Positions 1-6,011 are shown, counted from the stretch's first letter. The stretch: DNA of 11,626 nucleotides from an uncultured Eubacteriales bacterium (GCA_900552255.1 URZF01000028.1:1-11626), one strand, 5' to 3'. A program made the numbers and translations. Notes: a model not told the origin generated them from the sequence alone.

Positions 1-2
1 GG

Positions 3-252
3 CATACATCTGGAAGCAGTTCACTATATTGTGAACAAGAAAAGTTGTTATTTTCTGGTGATACATTGTTTTATGGAACATGGGGAAGAACGGACTTACC
101 AACAAGTAGCTTTGATGATATTATTAATTCAATAACTGAAAAACTGCTAAAGTTACCAGATGATACAATAGTGTATCCACGGACATGGAAAGCCTACAAT
201 GATAAAAGAAGAAAGACCGATTTATGATGAGTTAAAACCAAGAGAAGAATAA
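3..252 (+). pseudogene. MBL-fold hydrolase C-terminal fragment, frameshifted
   Basis: The gene enters from the left edge, so only its C-terminal part is visible. The frame starting at base 3 reads HTSGSSSLY, then LFSGDTLFYGTWGRTDLP and LPDDTIVYP. This is the usual C-terminal half of the glyoxalase-II-like metallo-beta-lactamase hydrolases, with a metal-ligand Asp in SGDTLF. After the codons for VYP an extra C at base 180 breaks the frame. Skipping it restores GHGKPTMIKEERPIYDELK and a TAA at 250-252, which is the expected family ending and includes the conserved GHG. As written, the protein would lose that final His motif and stop at 227. The fragment is much richer in A+T than the genes to its right. 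It is either a decayed gene or a sequencing error. Family assignment is secure; substrate is unknown. Confidence 0.75.
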
Positions 253-265
253 AAAGAAAGGTAAG

Positions 266-458
266 ATGAATATGATTACAGAACCAAGAACATTGGCAGG
301 ATTTATGGAATTGTTGCCAAATGAACAAATATTGTTTGAACAAATGAAACAAAAAATAGAAAAAACAGCTTGAACTTGTAGAAAACCAATTGGCAAAGAT
401 AAAAGATGTACTAAAAAAAGAAAATTTAGAAAATGCTAATATAATTGAATTAGAGTAA
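266..458 (+). pseudogene. hisS: Histidyl-tRNA synthetase N-terminal remnant, truncated and frameshifted
   Basis: An ATG at 266 (or 272) opens 35 codons containing MITEPRTLAGFMELLPNEQ. From memory this matches the N-terminus of one clostridial type of HisRS. The frame stops at 371-373. Dropping one A from the A-run at 360-365 would continue it as KQLELVENQLAKIKDVL and on to IIELE, ending at TAA 456-458. That gives only about 63 residues against roughly 400 for a full HisRS, with motif 2, motif 3 and the anticodon-binding domain all absent. The second part does not look like the next piece of HisRS, so it may come from a deletion fusion. The MBL hydrolase gene ends only 13 bases upstream. An MBL hydrolase near hisS is a gene order I recall in Clostridia, which supports the identification. 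A short unrelated coiled-coil gene remains possible. Confidence 0.55.
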
Positions 459-512
459 AAAGTAAAAAATAGTTTGTGGAAAACTTTAAAATAATGTTGA
501 TAAAATGTTAAT

Positions 513-538
513 AAAAAAAGAAGCCGTGTATTACACGG
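513..538 (-). terminator. Intrinsic terminator of the MATE gene
   Basis: Read on the minus strand, CCGTGTA-A-TACACGG forms a perfect 7-bp stem followed by CTTC and a T-run (A-run at 513-519 on the plus strand). The TAA stop codon of the MATE gene lies inside the hairpin, so translation and termination are tightly coupled. The A+T-rich left segment begins immediately beyond it. Confidence 0.8.
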
Positions 539-1943
539 TCTCTTTCATTTCAGACGCGGGATCCATCGGCACCACCTGCTTTTTATAAGCCGAAAACAGA
601 AAGAATGCGGCGATCACCGCCGTCAGCACCTCGGCAATCGGGAAGGTCCACCAAACGAGAGAGAGGGCGTCCTGCGACAGGGTAAACAGATACGCGACGG
701 GAAACACGAACAGCACCAGCCGGAAAAACGACAGCAGAAGCGGTTTTACCGCCTGTCCGAACGCCTGTAAAATTCCTTGAATCGCGACGCTGAACGCCAT
801 AAAAATGTATCCGATGGATGCAATATGGATAGAGGTCACACAGACCTCACGCACGGCGGCCGAACCGCCGTCCGTCATGCTGAACAGCGCGGCAAGCTGC
901 CCCGCAAGACACTGAAACAAGAGTGTGATGACGGCGGCGACGATGACGGAATCGACGATTCCCCACAGAATCCCCTGCCGGACGCGCTTTTTGCTTCTCA
1001 TACCGTAATTGAAGGCAATGACCGAGATCAGCGTGTTGCTGAGCCCAAAAGCGGCGAACAGCGCAAACTGCTGGATTTTATAATAAATCCCGAAAGAGCC
1101 TTGAAGAAGCTCCGCATCTGCGCCCGCCGTCCCGAGAATCAGATTCATGCCGAGCATCATGACGGACAAAAGTCCCTGCATGATCGCCGCGGTAATGCCG
1201 ACGGAATAAATACCGCGGATCAAACGTCCCGAAGGCTTGATATAGCGGAGACTGCCGTCGATCTCCCGATTGGCAGCATAATGGAACAGCATCGCAGTGA
1301 CAAGGGACGCGATCTGTCCGATGACGGTCGCCCATGCCGCGCCGGCGATTCCCATGCCGCACGGAAAGATGAATACGTAATCCAAAACGATGTTGAGTAC
1401 GGCGCCGGTTATTTGGGCAATCGTGGAATAGCCGGTTTTGCCCGCCGCCTGCAAAAACCGCTCGTATACGGTAAATCCGACCGCGCCGAAAGAGAGACAG
1501 CAGCAGATCGTCAGATAGGTCGTGCCCATCTCCACGACCGTTTCATTGCCGTTCGCCTGCACGGCGATAAACCATCGGGAGCCGAAGATCCCGAACAGTA
1601 AAAACACGACATAAATACAAATGCCGAGAAAAATACCGTTTCCCGCGACACGGCTCGCTTTCTCGCGGTTGCCCTCGCCGAGATTCTTGGAGAGCAGAAC
1701 GTTGATGCCCACGCCCGTTCCGACGCCGACGGCGATAATCAAAAGCTGAATGGGGAACGCATACGTCAAAGCGAGGTTCCCTTCCGTCCCGTTTTCACTC
1801 ATATTGATGACAAAAGCGGTATCCACGATATTATAGACCGCCTGCAAAACCATCGAGACGATCATAGGCAGTCCCATTTTCCAAATCAGCTTCGATATAG
1901 GCGTGACCGCCATTTTATTTTGCTGTAATCGTTCTTGTTCCAT
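531..1943 (-). CDS. MATE family multidrug/cation efflux transporter
   Basis: A 470-residue inner-membrane exporter of the MATE (NorM/MepA-like) family. These proteins expel drugs or other organic cations using a Na+ or H+ gradient. The length is typical, and hydrophobic segments run throughout, consistent with 12 membrane helices. The N-terminus has PISKLIWKMGLPMIVSMVL and then the family signature YNIVDTAFV with its conserved Asp at residue 41. The frame stays open back to GTG 2045, but the ATG at 1943 is chosen for two reasons. AAGGA lies six bases before it and GAGGAG a little further out, and the upstream part runs through a terminator hairpin. The gene stands alone, diverging from mnmA, with its own promoter and terminator. 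The substrate cannot be read from the sequence. Confidence 0.93.
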   Translation of the reverse strand: MEQERLQQNKMAVTPISKLIWKMGLPMIVSMVLQAVYNIVDTAFVINMSENGTEGNLALTYAFPIQLLIIAVGVGTGVGINVLLSKNLGEGNREKASRVAGNGIFLGICIYVVFLLFGIFGSRWFIAVQANGNETVVEMGTTYLTICCCLSFGAVGFTVYERFLQAAGKTGYSTIAQITGAVLNIVLDYVFIFPCGMGIAGAAWATVIGQIASLVTAMLFHYAANREIDGSLRYIKPSGRLIRGIYSVGITAAIMQGLLSVMMLGMNLILGTAGADAELLQGSFGIYYKIQQFALFAAFGLSNTLISVIAFNYGMRSKKRVRQGILWGIVDSVIVAAVITLLFQCLAGQLAALFSMTDGGSAAVREVCVTSIHIASIGYIFMAFSVAIQGILQAFGQAVKPLLLSFFRLVLFVFPVAYLFTLSQDALSLVWWTFPIAEVLTAVIAAFFLFSAYKKQVVPMDPASEMKETV

Positions 1944-1994
1944 TGCTATCCTTATTTTCTCCTCTCTAAGACAGGCGCCGGCTGTTTTTTGACA

Positions 1995-2033
1995 CAAAAA
2001 AGCGTAAGCCCGACGAGAAGTCGGACTTACGCT
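1995..2033 (-). terminator. Leader terminator / possible attenuator before the MATE gene
   Basis: On the minus strand a 14-bp stem with one wobble or mismatch (AGCGTAAGTCCGAC against GTCGGGCTTACGCT, 2001-2033, loop at 2015-2019) is followed by TTTTTTGTGT. It lies between the MATE promoter and start codon, roughly 50 bases before the ATG, and no minus-strand gene precedes it. Its natural role would therefore be to stop MATE transcripts early unless it is overcome. A second small stem, TTTTTTG-TGT-CAAAAAA (1985-2001), would capture the U-tract and compete with termination. Attenuation is inference; the hairpin and T-run are plain in the sequence. Confidence 0.65.
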
Positions 2034-2056
2034 TACGCTACGCACTTGCAGATGTT

Positions 2057-2085
2057 ATGATAACACAAAACCTCCGAAAATGCAA
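2057..2085 (-). promoter_or_regulatory. Probable sigma-A promoter of the MATE gene
   Basis: On the minus strand, TTGCAT (2085-2080), a 17-base spacer and TATCAT (2062-2057). The -10 box matches five of six consensus bases and the -35 box three. The transcript would start near 2050 and enter the terminator hairpin at 2033 almost at once. Confidence 0.5.
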
Positions 2086-2086
2086 G

Positions 2087-2120
2087 CCGAAAATTTGTCG
2101 TTCCGTCGGACAAATTTCGG
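2087..2120. repeat. Inverted repeat upstream of the MATE promoter
   Basis: CCGAAAATTTGTC (2087-2099) and GACAAATTTCGG (2109-2120) are complementary over 12 bp with one bulged A, separated by nine bases. The repeat ends two bases from the minus-strand -35 box. It could be a regulator site for the MATE promoter or a plus-strand RNA hairpin followed by TCATTTTT. Confidence 0.45.
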
Positions 2121-2378
2121 TCATTTTTCCCATAGGACGCGCTGTTCTGACGGATCAAAAGGAGATATCTTCCACGAGTGGGCAGCACAGATAAATGCGA
2201 GCGAAACGAGATAATTGCCAAAAGCGCTGTCCTCTCCCTACCAACGGAAACGATCATTTATCAGAGCCTGCCGAGCAGTCCATCCGACAGGAAATCCTCT
2301 CACCTTGTCCGATGTACTTCGGTATACCGAATTTTCATTTCACAAAATCATTTTACGGATGAAAACCGTCCGGCTCCC
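2121..2378. other. Non-coding spacer between MATE and mnmA promoters
   Basis: No convincing gene or named RNA was found on either strand. An imperfect hairpin pairs 2281-2291 (CATCCGACAGG) with 2302-2313 (CCTTGTCCGATG), with one C-C mismatch and one bulge. A perfect palindrome follows at 2318-2331. A frame open from 2178 into mnmA exists but lacks a ribosome site and crosses the mnmA promoter and terminator. No riboswitch consensus known to me (SAM, TPP, cobalamin, T-box) is visible here. Confidence 0.5.
2318..2331. promoter_or_regulatory. Perfect 14-bp palindrome, possible operator
   Basis: TTCGGTATACCGAA is a perfect dyad with no loop, so it suits a dimeric DNA-binding protein better than an RNA hairpin. 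It lies 47 bases before the -35 box of the mnmA promoter, in the shared MATE/mnmA spacer. The protein that would bind it is unknown. Confidence 0.35.
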
Positions 2379-2407
2379 TTGACAAAGAAGCCCGTCCATG
2401 ATATCAT
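2379..2407 (+). promoter_or_regulatory. Sigma-A promoter of mnmA and the desulfurase gene
   Basis: TTGACA (2379-2384), a 17-base spacer and TATCAT (2402-2407): a perfect -35 box and a five-of-six -10 box. The expected start near 2414 gives a leader of about 100 bases before the mnmA ATG. Confidence 0.8.
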
Positions 2408-2412
2408 ACAAA

Positions 2413-2427
2413 TAACATACCGGAACA
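2413..2427 (+). promoter_or_regulatory. Candidate shared operator, mnmA copy
   Basis: TAACATACCGGAACA starts six bases after the end of the -10 box. The cysK promoter has TAACCTATTGGATTA at exactly the same offset, identical at 10 of 15 positions. An element covering the start site suggests a repressor. The Rrf2 protein encoded at 7203-7631 is the nearest candidate. This copy is a poorer dyad than the cysK one. Inference only. Confidence 0.4.
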
Positions 2428-2430
2428 GTA

Positions 2431-2456
2431 GGCGAAAAAGCTTTTCCCTTTTCGCC
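2431..2456 (+). promoter_or_regulatory. mnmA leader hairpin and possible antiterminator segment
   Basis: GGCGAAAA (2431-2438) pairs perfectly with TTTTCGCC (2449-2456). Within it AAAAAGCT (2435-2442) is also fully complementary to AGCTTTTT (2494-2501), which is the 3' end of the terminator stem plus its U-tract. The two pairings exclude each other, as in an attenuator switch. What ligand or factor would choose between them is not evident. Confidence 0.45.
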
Positions 2457-2475
2457 GACCGTTCGGACGAAAACC

Positions 2476-2502
2476 GCTCCGGGCCTATGCCGGAGCTTTT
2501 TT
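2476..2502 (+). terminator. Intrinsic terminator in the mnmA leader
   Basis: GCTCCGG (2476-2482) and CCGGAGC (2490-2496) form a perfect 7-bp stem with a 7-base loop, followed directly by six T. The GGAG ribosome site of mnmA starts at the very next base, 2503. Because it sits downstream of a strong promoter and upstream of the gene, it should reduce mnmA transcription unless antiterminated. Confidence 0.7.
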
Positions 2503-2513
2503 GGAGTATACCG

Positions 2514-3581
2514 ATGAAAGCACTGATTGCCATGAGCGGCGGCGTTGACAGCTCCGTCGCCGCTTATTTTATGAAATGCCGCGGTTATGACTGCGAGGGC
2601 GTCACCATGCGGCTCTTCCATAACGAGGATATCGGCCGCAGCAGTCACGGGACCTGCTGCTCCGAGCAGGATATCGAGGATGCGAGCGAGGTCGCCTTCG
2701 CGCTGGATATTCCCTACTCGGTTCTGGATTACGGCGAGGATTTCAAAGACAAAATCATCGAAAAATTTGTCCGCACCTATGAAAACGGCGGTACGCCCAA
2801 TCCCTGCATCGACTGCAACCGCCATATGAAATTCGACAAGCTGCTCCGCGCCGCGAAAGAACGCGGCGCAGACGTGATCGTCACGGGACATTATGCGAGA
2901 GTCGAGCAGGACAGCCGCACGGGAAGATATCTGCTCAAAAAGGCGCTCGACGAAAGCAAGGATCAAAGCTACGTGCTCTATATGCTGACGCAGGAGCAGC
3001 TCGCACATACGGTTTTCCCGCTGGGCACCATGCAGAAGTCCGAAATCCGAAAAATTGCGGAGGATGAGGGCTTTGTCACTGCCCGCAAGCGCGATTCACA
3101 GGATATCTGCTTTGTCCCGGACGGCGATTACGCGGGCTTCATCGAGCAGTACGGAGGAAAAAAATATCCGCACGGAGATTTCATCGACACCAAAGGAAAT
3201 ATCCTCGGCGAGCACGCGGGCATCGTCCGCTACACCGTCGGACAGCGGAAAGGCCTCGGCGTTTCAAGCTCCGAGCGCCTGTATGTCACAAAAATCGACC
3301 CTGTCGACAATACGGTCACGCTTTCACATGGAGAAGAGCTTTACACCGATAAGCTGAAGGCCGGCGACATCAATCTGATCTCCGTTATGAAAATCGAACA
3401 GCCGATGCGGGTGACGGCAAAGCTGCGTTACCGCCAAAAGGAGCAGCCCGCGACCGCCGTTCAGACGGACGAGGACACGCTCCGCATCGAATTCGACGAG
3501 CCGCAGAGGGCTGTGACCAAAGGGCAGGCGGTCGTGCTCTACGACGGCGACACGGTCGTCGGCGGCGGAACCATAAAATGA
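2514..3581 (+). CDS. mnmA: tRNA 2-thiouridine(34) synthase MnmA
   Basis: A cytoplasmic enzyme that adenylates U34 of tRNA-Lys, -Glu and -Gln and replaces the 2-oxygen with sulfur. At 355 residues it has the family length. It opens with the ATP pyrophosphatase loop SGGVDSS (residues 8-14). Next come TGHYAR (124-129), KDQSYVLYML (149-158) and SQDICFVPDGDY (195-206), then the C-terminal barrel. The two catalytic cysteines by alignment to the E. coli enzyme are Cys101 and Cys199. The first lies in NPCIDCN, a C98-x2-C101 pair, where E. coli has Asp-x2-Cys. The ATG at 2514 has GGAG seven bases upstream and places the P-loop at the usual position; the longer open frame from 2178 is rejected. The next gene is a cysteine desulfurase, the likely sulfur source. 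Identification is very secure. Confidence 0.97.
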   Translation: MKALIAMSGGVDSSVAAYFMKCRGYDCEGVTMRLFHNEDIGRSSHGTCCSEQDIEDASEVAFALDIPYSVLDYGEDFKDKIIEKFVRTYENGGTPNPCIDCNRHMKFDKLLRAAKERGADVIVTGHYARVEQDSRTGRYLLKKALDESKDQSYVLYMLTQEQLAHTVFPLGTMQKSEIRKIAEDEGFVTARKRDSQDICFVPDGDYAGFIEQYGGKKYPHGDFIDTKGNILGEHAGIVRYTVGQRKGLGVSSSERLYVTKIDPVDNTVTLSHGEELYTDKLKAGDINLISVMKIEQPMRVTAKLRYRQKEQPATAVQTDEDTLRIEFDEPQRAVTKGQAVVLYDGDTVVGGGTIK

Positions 3582-3618
3582 CCGCCCTGCAATATCTCTC
3601 CCCGAAAAGGAGCACCGC

Positions 3619-4740
3619 ATGATTTATCTCGACTATGCCGCGAACACCCCCGCAGACCCCCGCGTGCTGGCGCGGTTCTGCGAGATCGAACAAAGCTTCG
3701 TCGGCAACGCCAATTCCGGTCATGAAGCCGGCAGAATGGCGGCCCAAGAGCTTGCGCGCGTCACCGAATCCGTCGCAGGGCTTCTCGGCGTCGCCCCGTC
3801 GGAGATTATTTATACCTCGGGCGCCAGCGAATCCAACAATCTCGCCGTCAAGGGGCTTCTGCGGGCGGCAACACACGCCGGAAAGCACGTGATCTCCACG
3901 CCTCTCGAGCATTCCTCGGTCGGCGCATGCCTTGATGAGCTGCAAAAAGAGGGATATCAAATCGATTTGTTAAATCTTGACCGCGACGGAAAAATCAATC
4001 TGCAACATCTCCGCTCCCTCCTGACGCAGGATACCGCCCTTGTGGCGGTGTGCGCCGTCGACAGCGAGCTCGGCATCGTGCAGCCGATCGCTCGAATCGC
4101 GGAAATTTTAAAGGATTATCCCGCGTGCCGGCTCCATGTGGACGCCACGCAGGCGGTCGGGAAAACCGAGCTTGTCTTGGACGGCGTCGATATCCTGAGC
4201 CTTGCGCCGCATAAGTTCTACGGACTGAACGGCAGCGGGCTTCTTATCAAACGCCGGAATGTCGAGCTGTATCCGCTGATCCAAGGCGGCGCGAGCGTCA
4301 CAGCCTACCGGAGCGGCACGCCGACGCTTGCGCTCGGTGCGGCGCTGGAAACCGCCCTGCGGCTTGCGCTTGCGCATAGCGCCGAATGGACAGGCATCGT
4401 CGAAAAGCATAATCTCGCGCTGCGCCGAGCACTTTCCGCCTATCCCGAAGTTATCGTCAACAGTCCCGACGATGCGGTTCCCCATATTTTGAATCTCAGC
4501 GTGAAAGGCGTAAAAGGCACCGTCTTTCAGCGGGCGCTGAACGAGTTCGGCGTCTGCGTTTCCGTCAAATCCGCTTGCAGCACGGACGGGCAGCCGTCAA
4601 AAGCAGTGCTCGCCGTCTGTCATGACAGCCGGAACGCGCTCTCTTCTTGGCGCATCAGTCTCAGCCATCTGACAACGGACGAAGAGATCGGAGAATTTAT
4701 AAAAATATTCGACCGGTGCTACCAAAAGCTCGTAAAATGA
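3619..4740 (+). CDS. Cysteine desulfurase (NifS/IscS family, class V aminotransferase fold)
   Basis: A PLP enzyme that converts cysteine to alanine and holds the sulfur as a persulfide, passing it to MnmA or to Fe-S assembly. At 373 residues it is near full family length. Visible landmarks are LDYAANTP at the start, NANSGHEAGR (30-39), TSGASESNNLA (66-76), the PLP-stacking His98 in LEHSS, VDATQAVGK (174-182) with Asp175 and Gln178, the PLP Lys199 in PHKFYGLNG, and the catalytic Cys320 in VKSACSTDG. The C-terminal SSWRISLSHLTTDEEI is, as I recall it, typical of a clostridial subgroup rather than of E. coli IscS. AAGGAG lies six bases before the ATG. The start is 37 bases after the mnmA stop with no terminator between them, so the two are surely cotranscribed. 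A terminator follows the gene. Confidence 0.95.
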   Translation: MIYLDYAANTPADPRVLARFCEIEQSFVGNANSGHEAGRMAAQELARVTESVAGLLGVAPSEIIYTSGASESNNLAVKGLLRAATHAGKHVISTPLEHSSVGACLDELQKEGYQIDLLNLDRDGKINLQHLRSLLTQDTALVAVCAVDSELGIVQPIARIAEILKDYPACRLHVDATQAVGKTELVLDGVDILSLAPHKFYGLNGSGLLIKRRNVELYPLIQGGASVTAYRSGTPTLALGAALETALRLALAHSAEWTGIVEKHNLALRRALSAYPEVIVNSPDDAVPHILNLSVKGVKGTVFQRALNEFGVCVSVKSACSTDGQPSKAVLAVCHDSRNALSSWRISLSHLTTDEEIGEFIKIFDRCYQKLVK

Positions 4741-4774
4741 GCGCATCTTTTCCGTTCCGAAAAATCGGTCGGTT

Positions 4775-4803
4775 CGCCCGCGATAAAACGCGGGCGATTT
4801 TTT
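4775..4803 (+). terminator. Intrinsic terminator of the mnmA-desulfurase operon
   Basis: CGCCCGCG (4775-4782), loop ATAAAA, CGCGGGCG (4789-4796), then ATTTTTT. This perfect 8-bp G+C-rich stem with U-tract lies 34 bases after the desulfurase stop codon. It separates this operon from the cysK promoter. Confidence 0.93.
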
Positions 4804-4823
4804 CCCAAAAAGCAAAAAATCTA

Positions 4824-4852
4824 TTGACAAAATACTCCCGAAGTGATATTAT
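4824..4852 (+). promoter_or_regulatory. Sigma-A promoter of the cysK operon
   Basis: TTGACA (4824-4829), a 17-base spacer and TATTAT (4847-4852). The match to consensus is near perfect. With a start near 4859 the leader before cysK is about 210 bases, unusually long. Confidence 0.85.
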
Positions 4853-4857
4853 ACTAC

Positions 4858-4872
4858 TAACCTATTGGATTA
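4858..4872 (+). promoter_or_regulatory. Candidate shared operator, cysK copy
   Basis: TAACCTATTGGATTA covers the expected transcription start, six bases after the -10 box. Its outer parts form a rough dyad (TAAcC and GaTTA). It matches the mnmA element at 10 of 15 bases and at the identical distance from the -10 box. A repressor of the Rrf2 class, such as the one encoded at the end of this operon, is the natural candidate. Not proven. Confidence 0.45.
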
Positions 4873-4926
4873 ATATGTAAATAGTCGCAGAAGCATGGTC
4901 AGCATCTCGATCCATACCGATAGGCG

Positions 4927-4952
4927 CAAAACGAAAAGCACACCGCGTTTTG
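4927..4952 (+). promoter_or_regulatory. Leader hairpin before the cysK leader peptide
   Basis: CAAAACG (4927-4933) pairs with CGTTTTG (4946-4952) around a 12-base loop. The stem ends one base before the AAGGAG of the leader peptide, so it could affect initiation there. The rest of the 4873-5067 leader shows no T-run terminator and no T-box consensus; an ACCGCG at 4942-4947 lacks the GGGTGG half of a T-box. Confidence 0.3.
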
Positions 4953-4966
4953 GAAGGAGCAGGCTC

Positions 4967-5002
4967 ATGAAGCATGATATAAGGACGATTTTCCGATGTT
5001 GA
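4967..5002 (+). CDS. Putative 11-residue leader peptide ending in Cys, upstream of cysK
   Basis: An ATG at 4967 is preceded at seven bases by a full AAGGAG (4954-4959). This is as good a ribosome site as any annotated gene here has, and better placed than that of cysK itself. It encodes MKHDIRTIFRC and stops at TGA 5000-5002, 65 bases before the cysK ATG and within the cysK transcript. The last sense codon is the peptide's only Cys (TGT), placed directly before the stop and ahead of a cysteine synthase gene. This suggests a sensor of charged tRNA-Cys or an arrest peptide. No downstream terminator is visible, so any control would act on translation or by another route. It is not a family I can name. 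Translation and function are inferred. Confidence 0.6.
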   Translation: MKHDIRTIFRC

Positions 5003-5067
5003 AGCTAACCTTTACCGTTCGATCCCCATAAACTAAATTTATCATTATATAAAAGGAGACGCTCATT

Positions 5068-6000
5068 ATGTCGAAAATTTATACATCTGCCGATCAGTTG
5101 ATCGGAAAAACCCCTCTTCTCGAACTTTCTCACATCGAAAAGAACCTGAATCTCAACGCCAAAATCCTCGCCAAGCTCGAATATTTCAATCCGGCCGGCT
5201 CTGTCAAGGACAGGATCGCCAAGGCCATGATCGACGAAGCGGAAGCCGCGGGCAAGCTGAAGCCCGGTTCCGTCATCATCGAGCCCACCTCCGGCAATAC
5301 CGGCATCGGCCTCGCCTCCGTGGCCGCCGCAAGAGGCTATCGCATCATCATCGTCATGCCCGAAACCATGTCGGTCGAGCGCAGACAGCTGATGAAGGCA
5401 TACGGCGCGGAGTTGGTGCTGACCGAGGGCGCCAAGGGCATGAAGGGTGCAATCGCGAAAGCCGCCGAGCTTGCCGCCGAAACGCCGAACAGCTTCATTC
5501 CCGGGCAGTTTGTCAATCCGGCCAATCCGGAAGCACACAGAAAGACAACGGGTCCCGAAATCTATGAGGATACCGACGGAAACGTCGATATTTTCGTTGC
5601 GGGCGTCGGCACGGGCGGAACCGTCACGGGCGTCGGCGAATATCTCAAATCCAAAAATCCGAATATCAAGATCGTCGCCGTGGAGCCCGAAAGCTCCGCC
5701 GTGCTCTCCACGGGAGTCGCCGGTCCGCACAAAATCCAAGGGATCGGCGCAGGCTTCGTTCCCGATGTGCTGAATACCAAGATATACGACGAGATCCTTC
5801 CCGTATCCAATGAGGACGCATTTGCGACAGGCAAGCTGATCGGCAAAACCGAAGGCGTTTTGGTCGGGATATCCTCGGGTGCTGCGGCATGGGCTGCCAT
5901 ACAGCTTGCGCAGCGTCCTGAGAACGCGGGAAAAACCATCGTAGTGCTTCTGCCCGATACCGGCGACCGGTATCTCTCTACCCCGTTGTTTACAGACTGA
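5068..6000 (+). CDS. cysK: Cysteine synthase A (O-acetylserine sulfhydrylase)
   Basis: A cytoplasmic PLP enzyme of the fold-type II group that makes L-cysteine from O-acetylserine and sulfide. At 310 residues it is full length. The PLP Lys47 lies in NPAGSVKDR, the substrate loop EPTSGNTG is at 72-79, the phosphate-binding GTGGT at 181-185, and Ser270 in GISSGAA contacts the PLP ring nitrogen. [10 protein letters not shown] (296-305) is the standard C-terminal motif. AAGGAG (5053-5058) lies nine bases before the ATG. It is the first full gene after a strong promoter and a 210-base leader carrying a candidate operator and a Cys-ending leader peptide. cysE, often its partner, is not in the window. 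The following genes in the same direction suggest an operon. Confidence 0.96.
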   Translation: MSKIYTSADQLIGKTPLLELSHIEKNLNLNAKILAKLEYFNPAGSVKDRIAKAMIDEAEAAGKLKPGSVIIEPTSGNTGIGLASVAAARGYRIIIVMPETMSVERRQLMKAYGAELVLTEGAKGMKGAIAKAAELAAETPNSFIPGQFVNPANPEAHRKTTGPEIYEDTDGNVDIFVAGVGTGGTVTGVGEYLKSKNPNIKIVAVEPESSAVLSTGVAGPHKIQGIGAGFVPDVLNTKIYDEILPVSNEDAFATGKLIGKTEGVLVGISSGAAAWAAIQLAQRPENAGKTIVVLLPDTGDRYLSTPLFTD

Positions 6001-6011
6001 AAATATAGAGG

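Noticed and set aside
475..483. DnaA-box-like TGTGGAAAA
   Set aside because: One near match in A+T-rich sequence, no cluster of boxes and no dnaA or dnaN nearby.
777..1601. A 274-codon plus-strand frame inside the MATE gene
   Set aside because: Highly charged, low-complexity translation antisense to a clear membrane transporter; no start signal.
1944..2045. N-terminal extension of the MATE protein from GTG 2045
   Set aside because: The extra 34 codons pass through a terminator hairpin, are hydrophilic and unlike MATE N-termini, and a good ribosome site precedes ATG 1943.
2121..2378. A structured non-coding RNA or riboswitch between MATE and mnmA
   Set aside because: Hairpins exist, but no promoter drives this stretch on either strand that I can see and no known RNA consensus fits; recorded only as a spacer.
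2178..2513. N-terminal extension of MnmA by 112 residues
   Set aside because: The extension spans the mnmA promoter and a terminator hairpin, lacks a ribosome site, and MnmA proteins start just before the SGGVDSS loop.
4939..4950. T-box-like ACCGCG in the cysK leader
   Set aside because: The GGGTGG half of the T-box, the specifier hairpin and the terminator are all missing.
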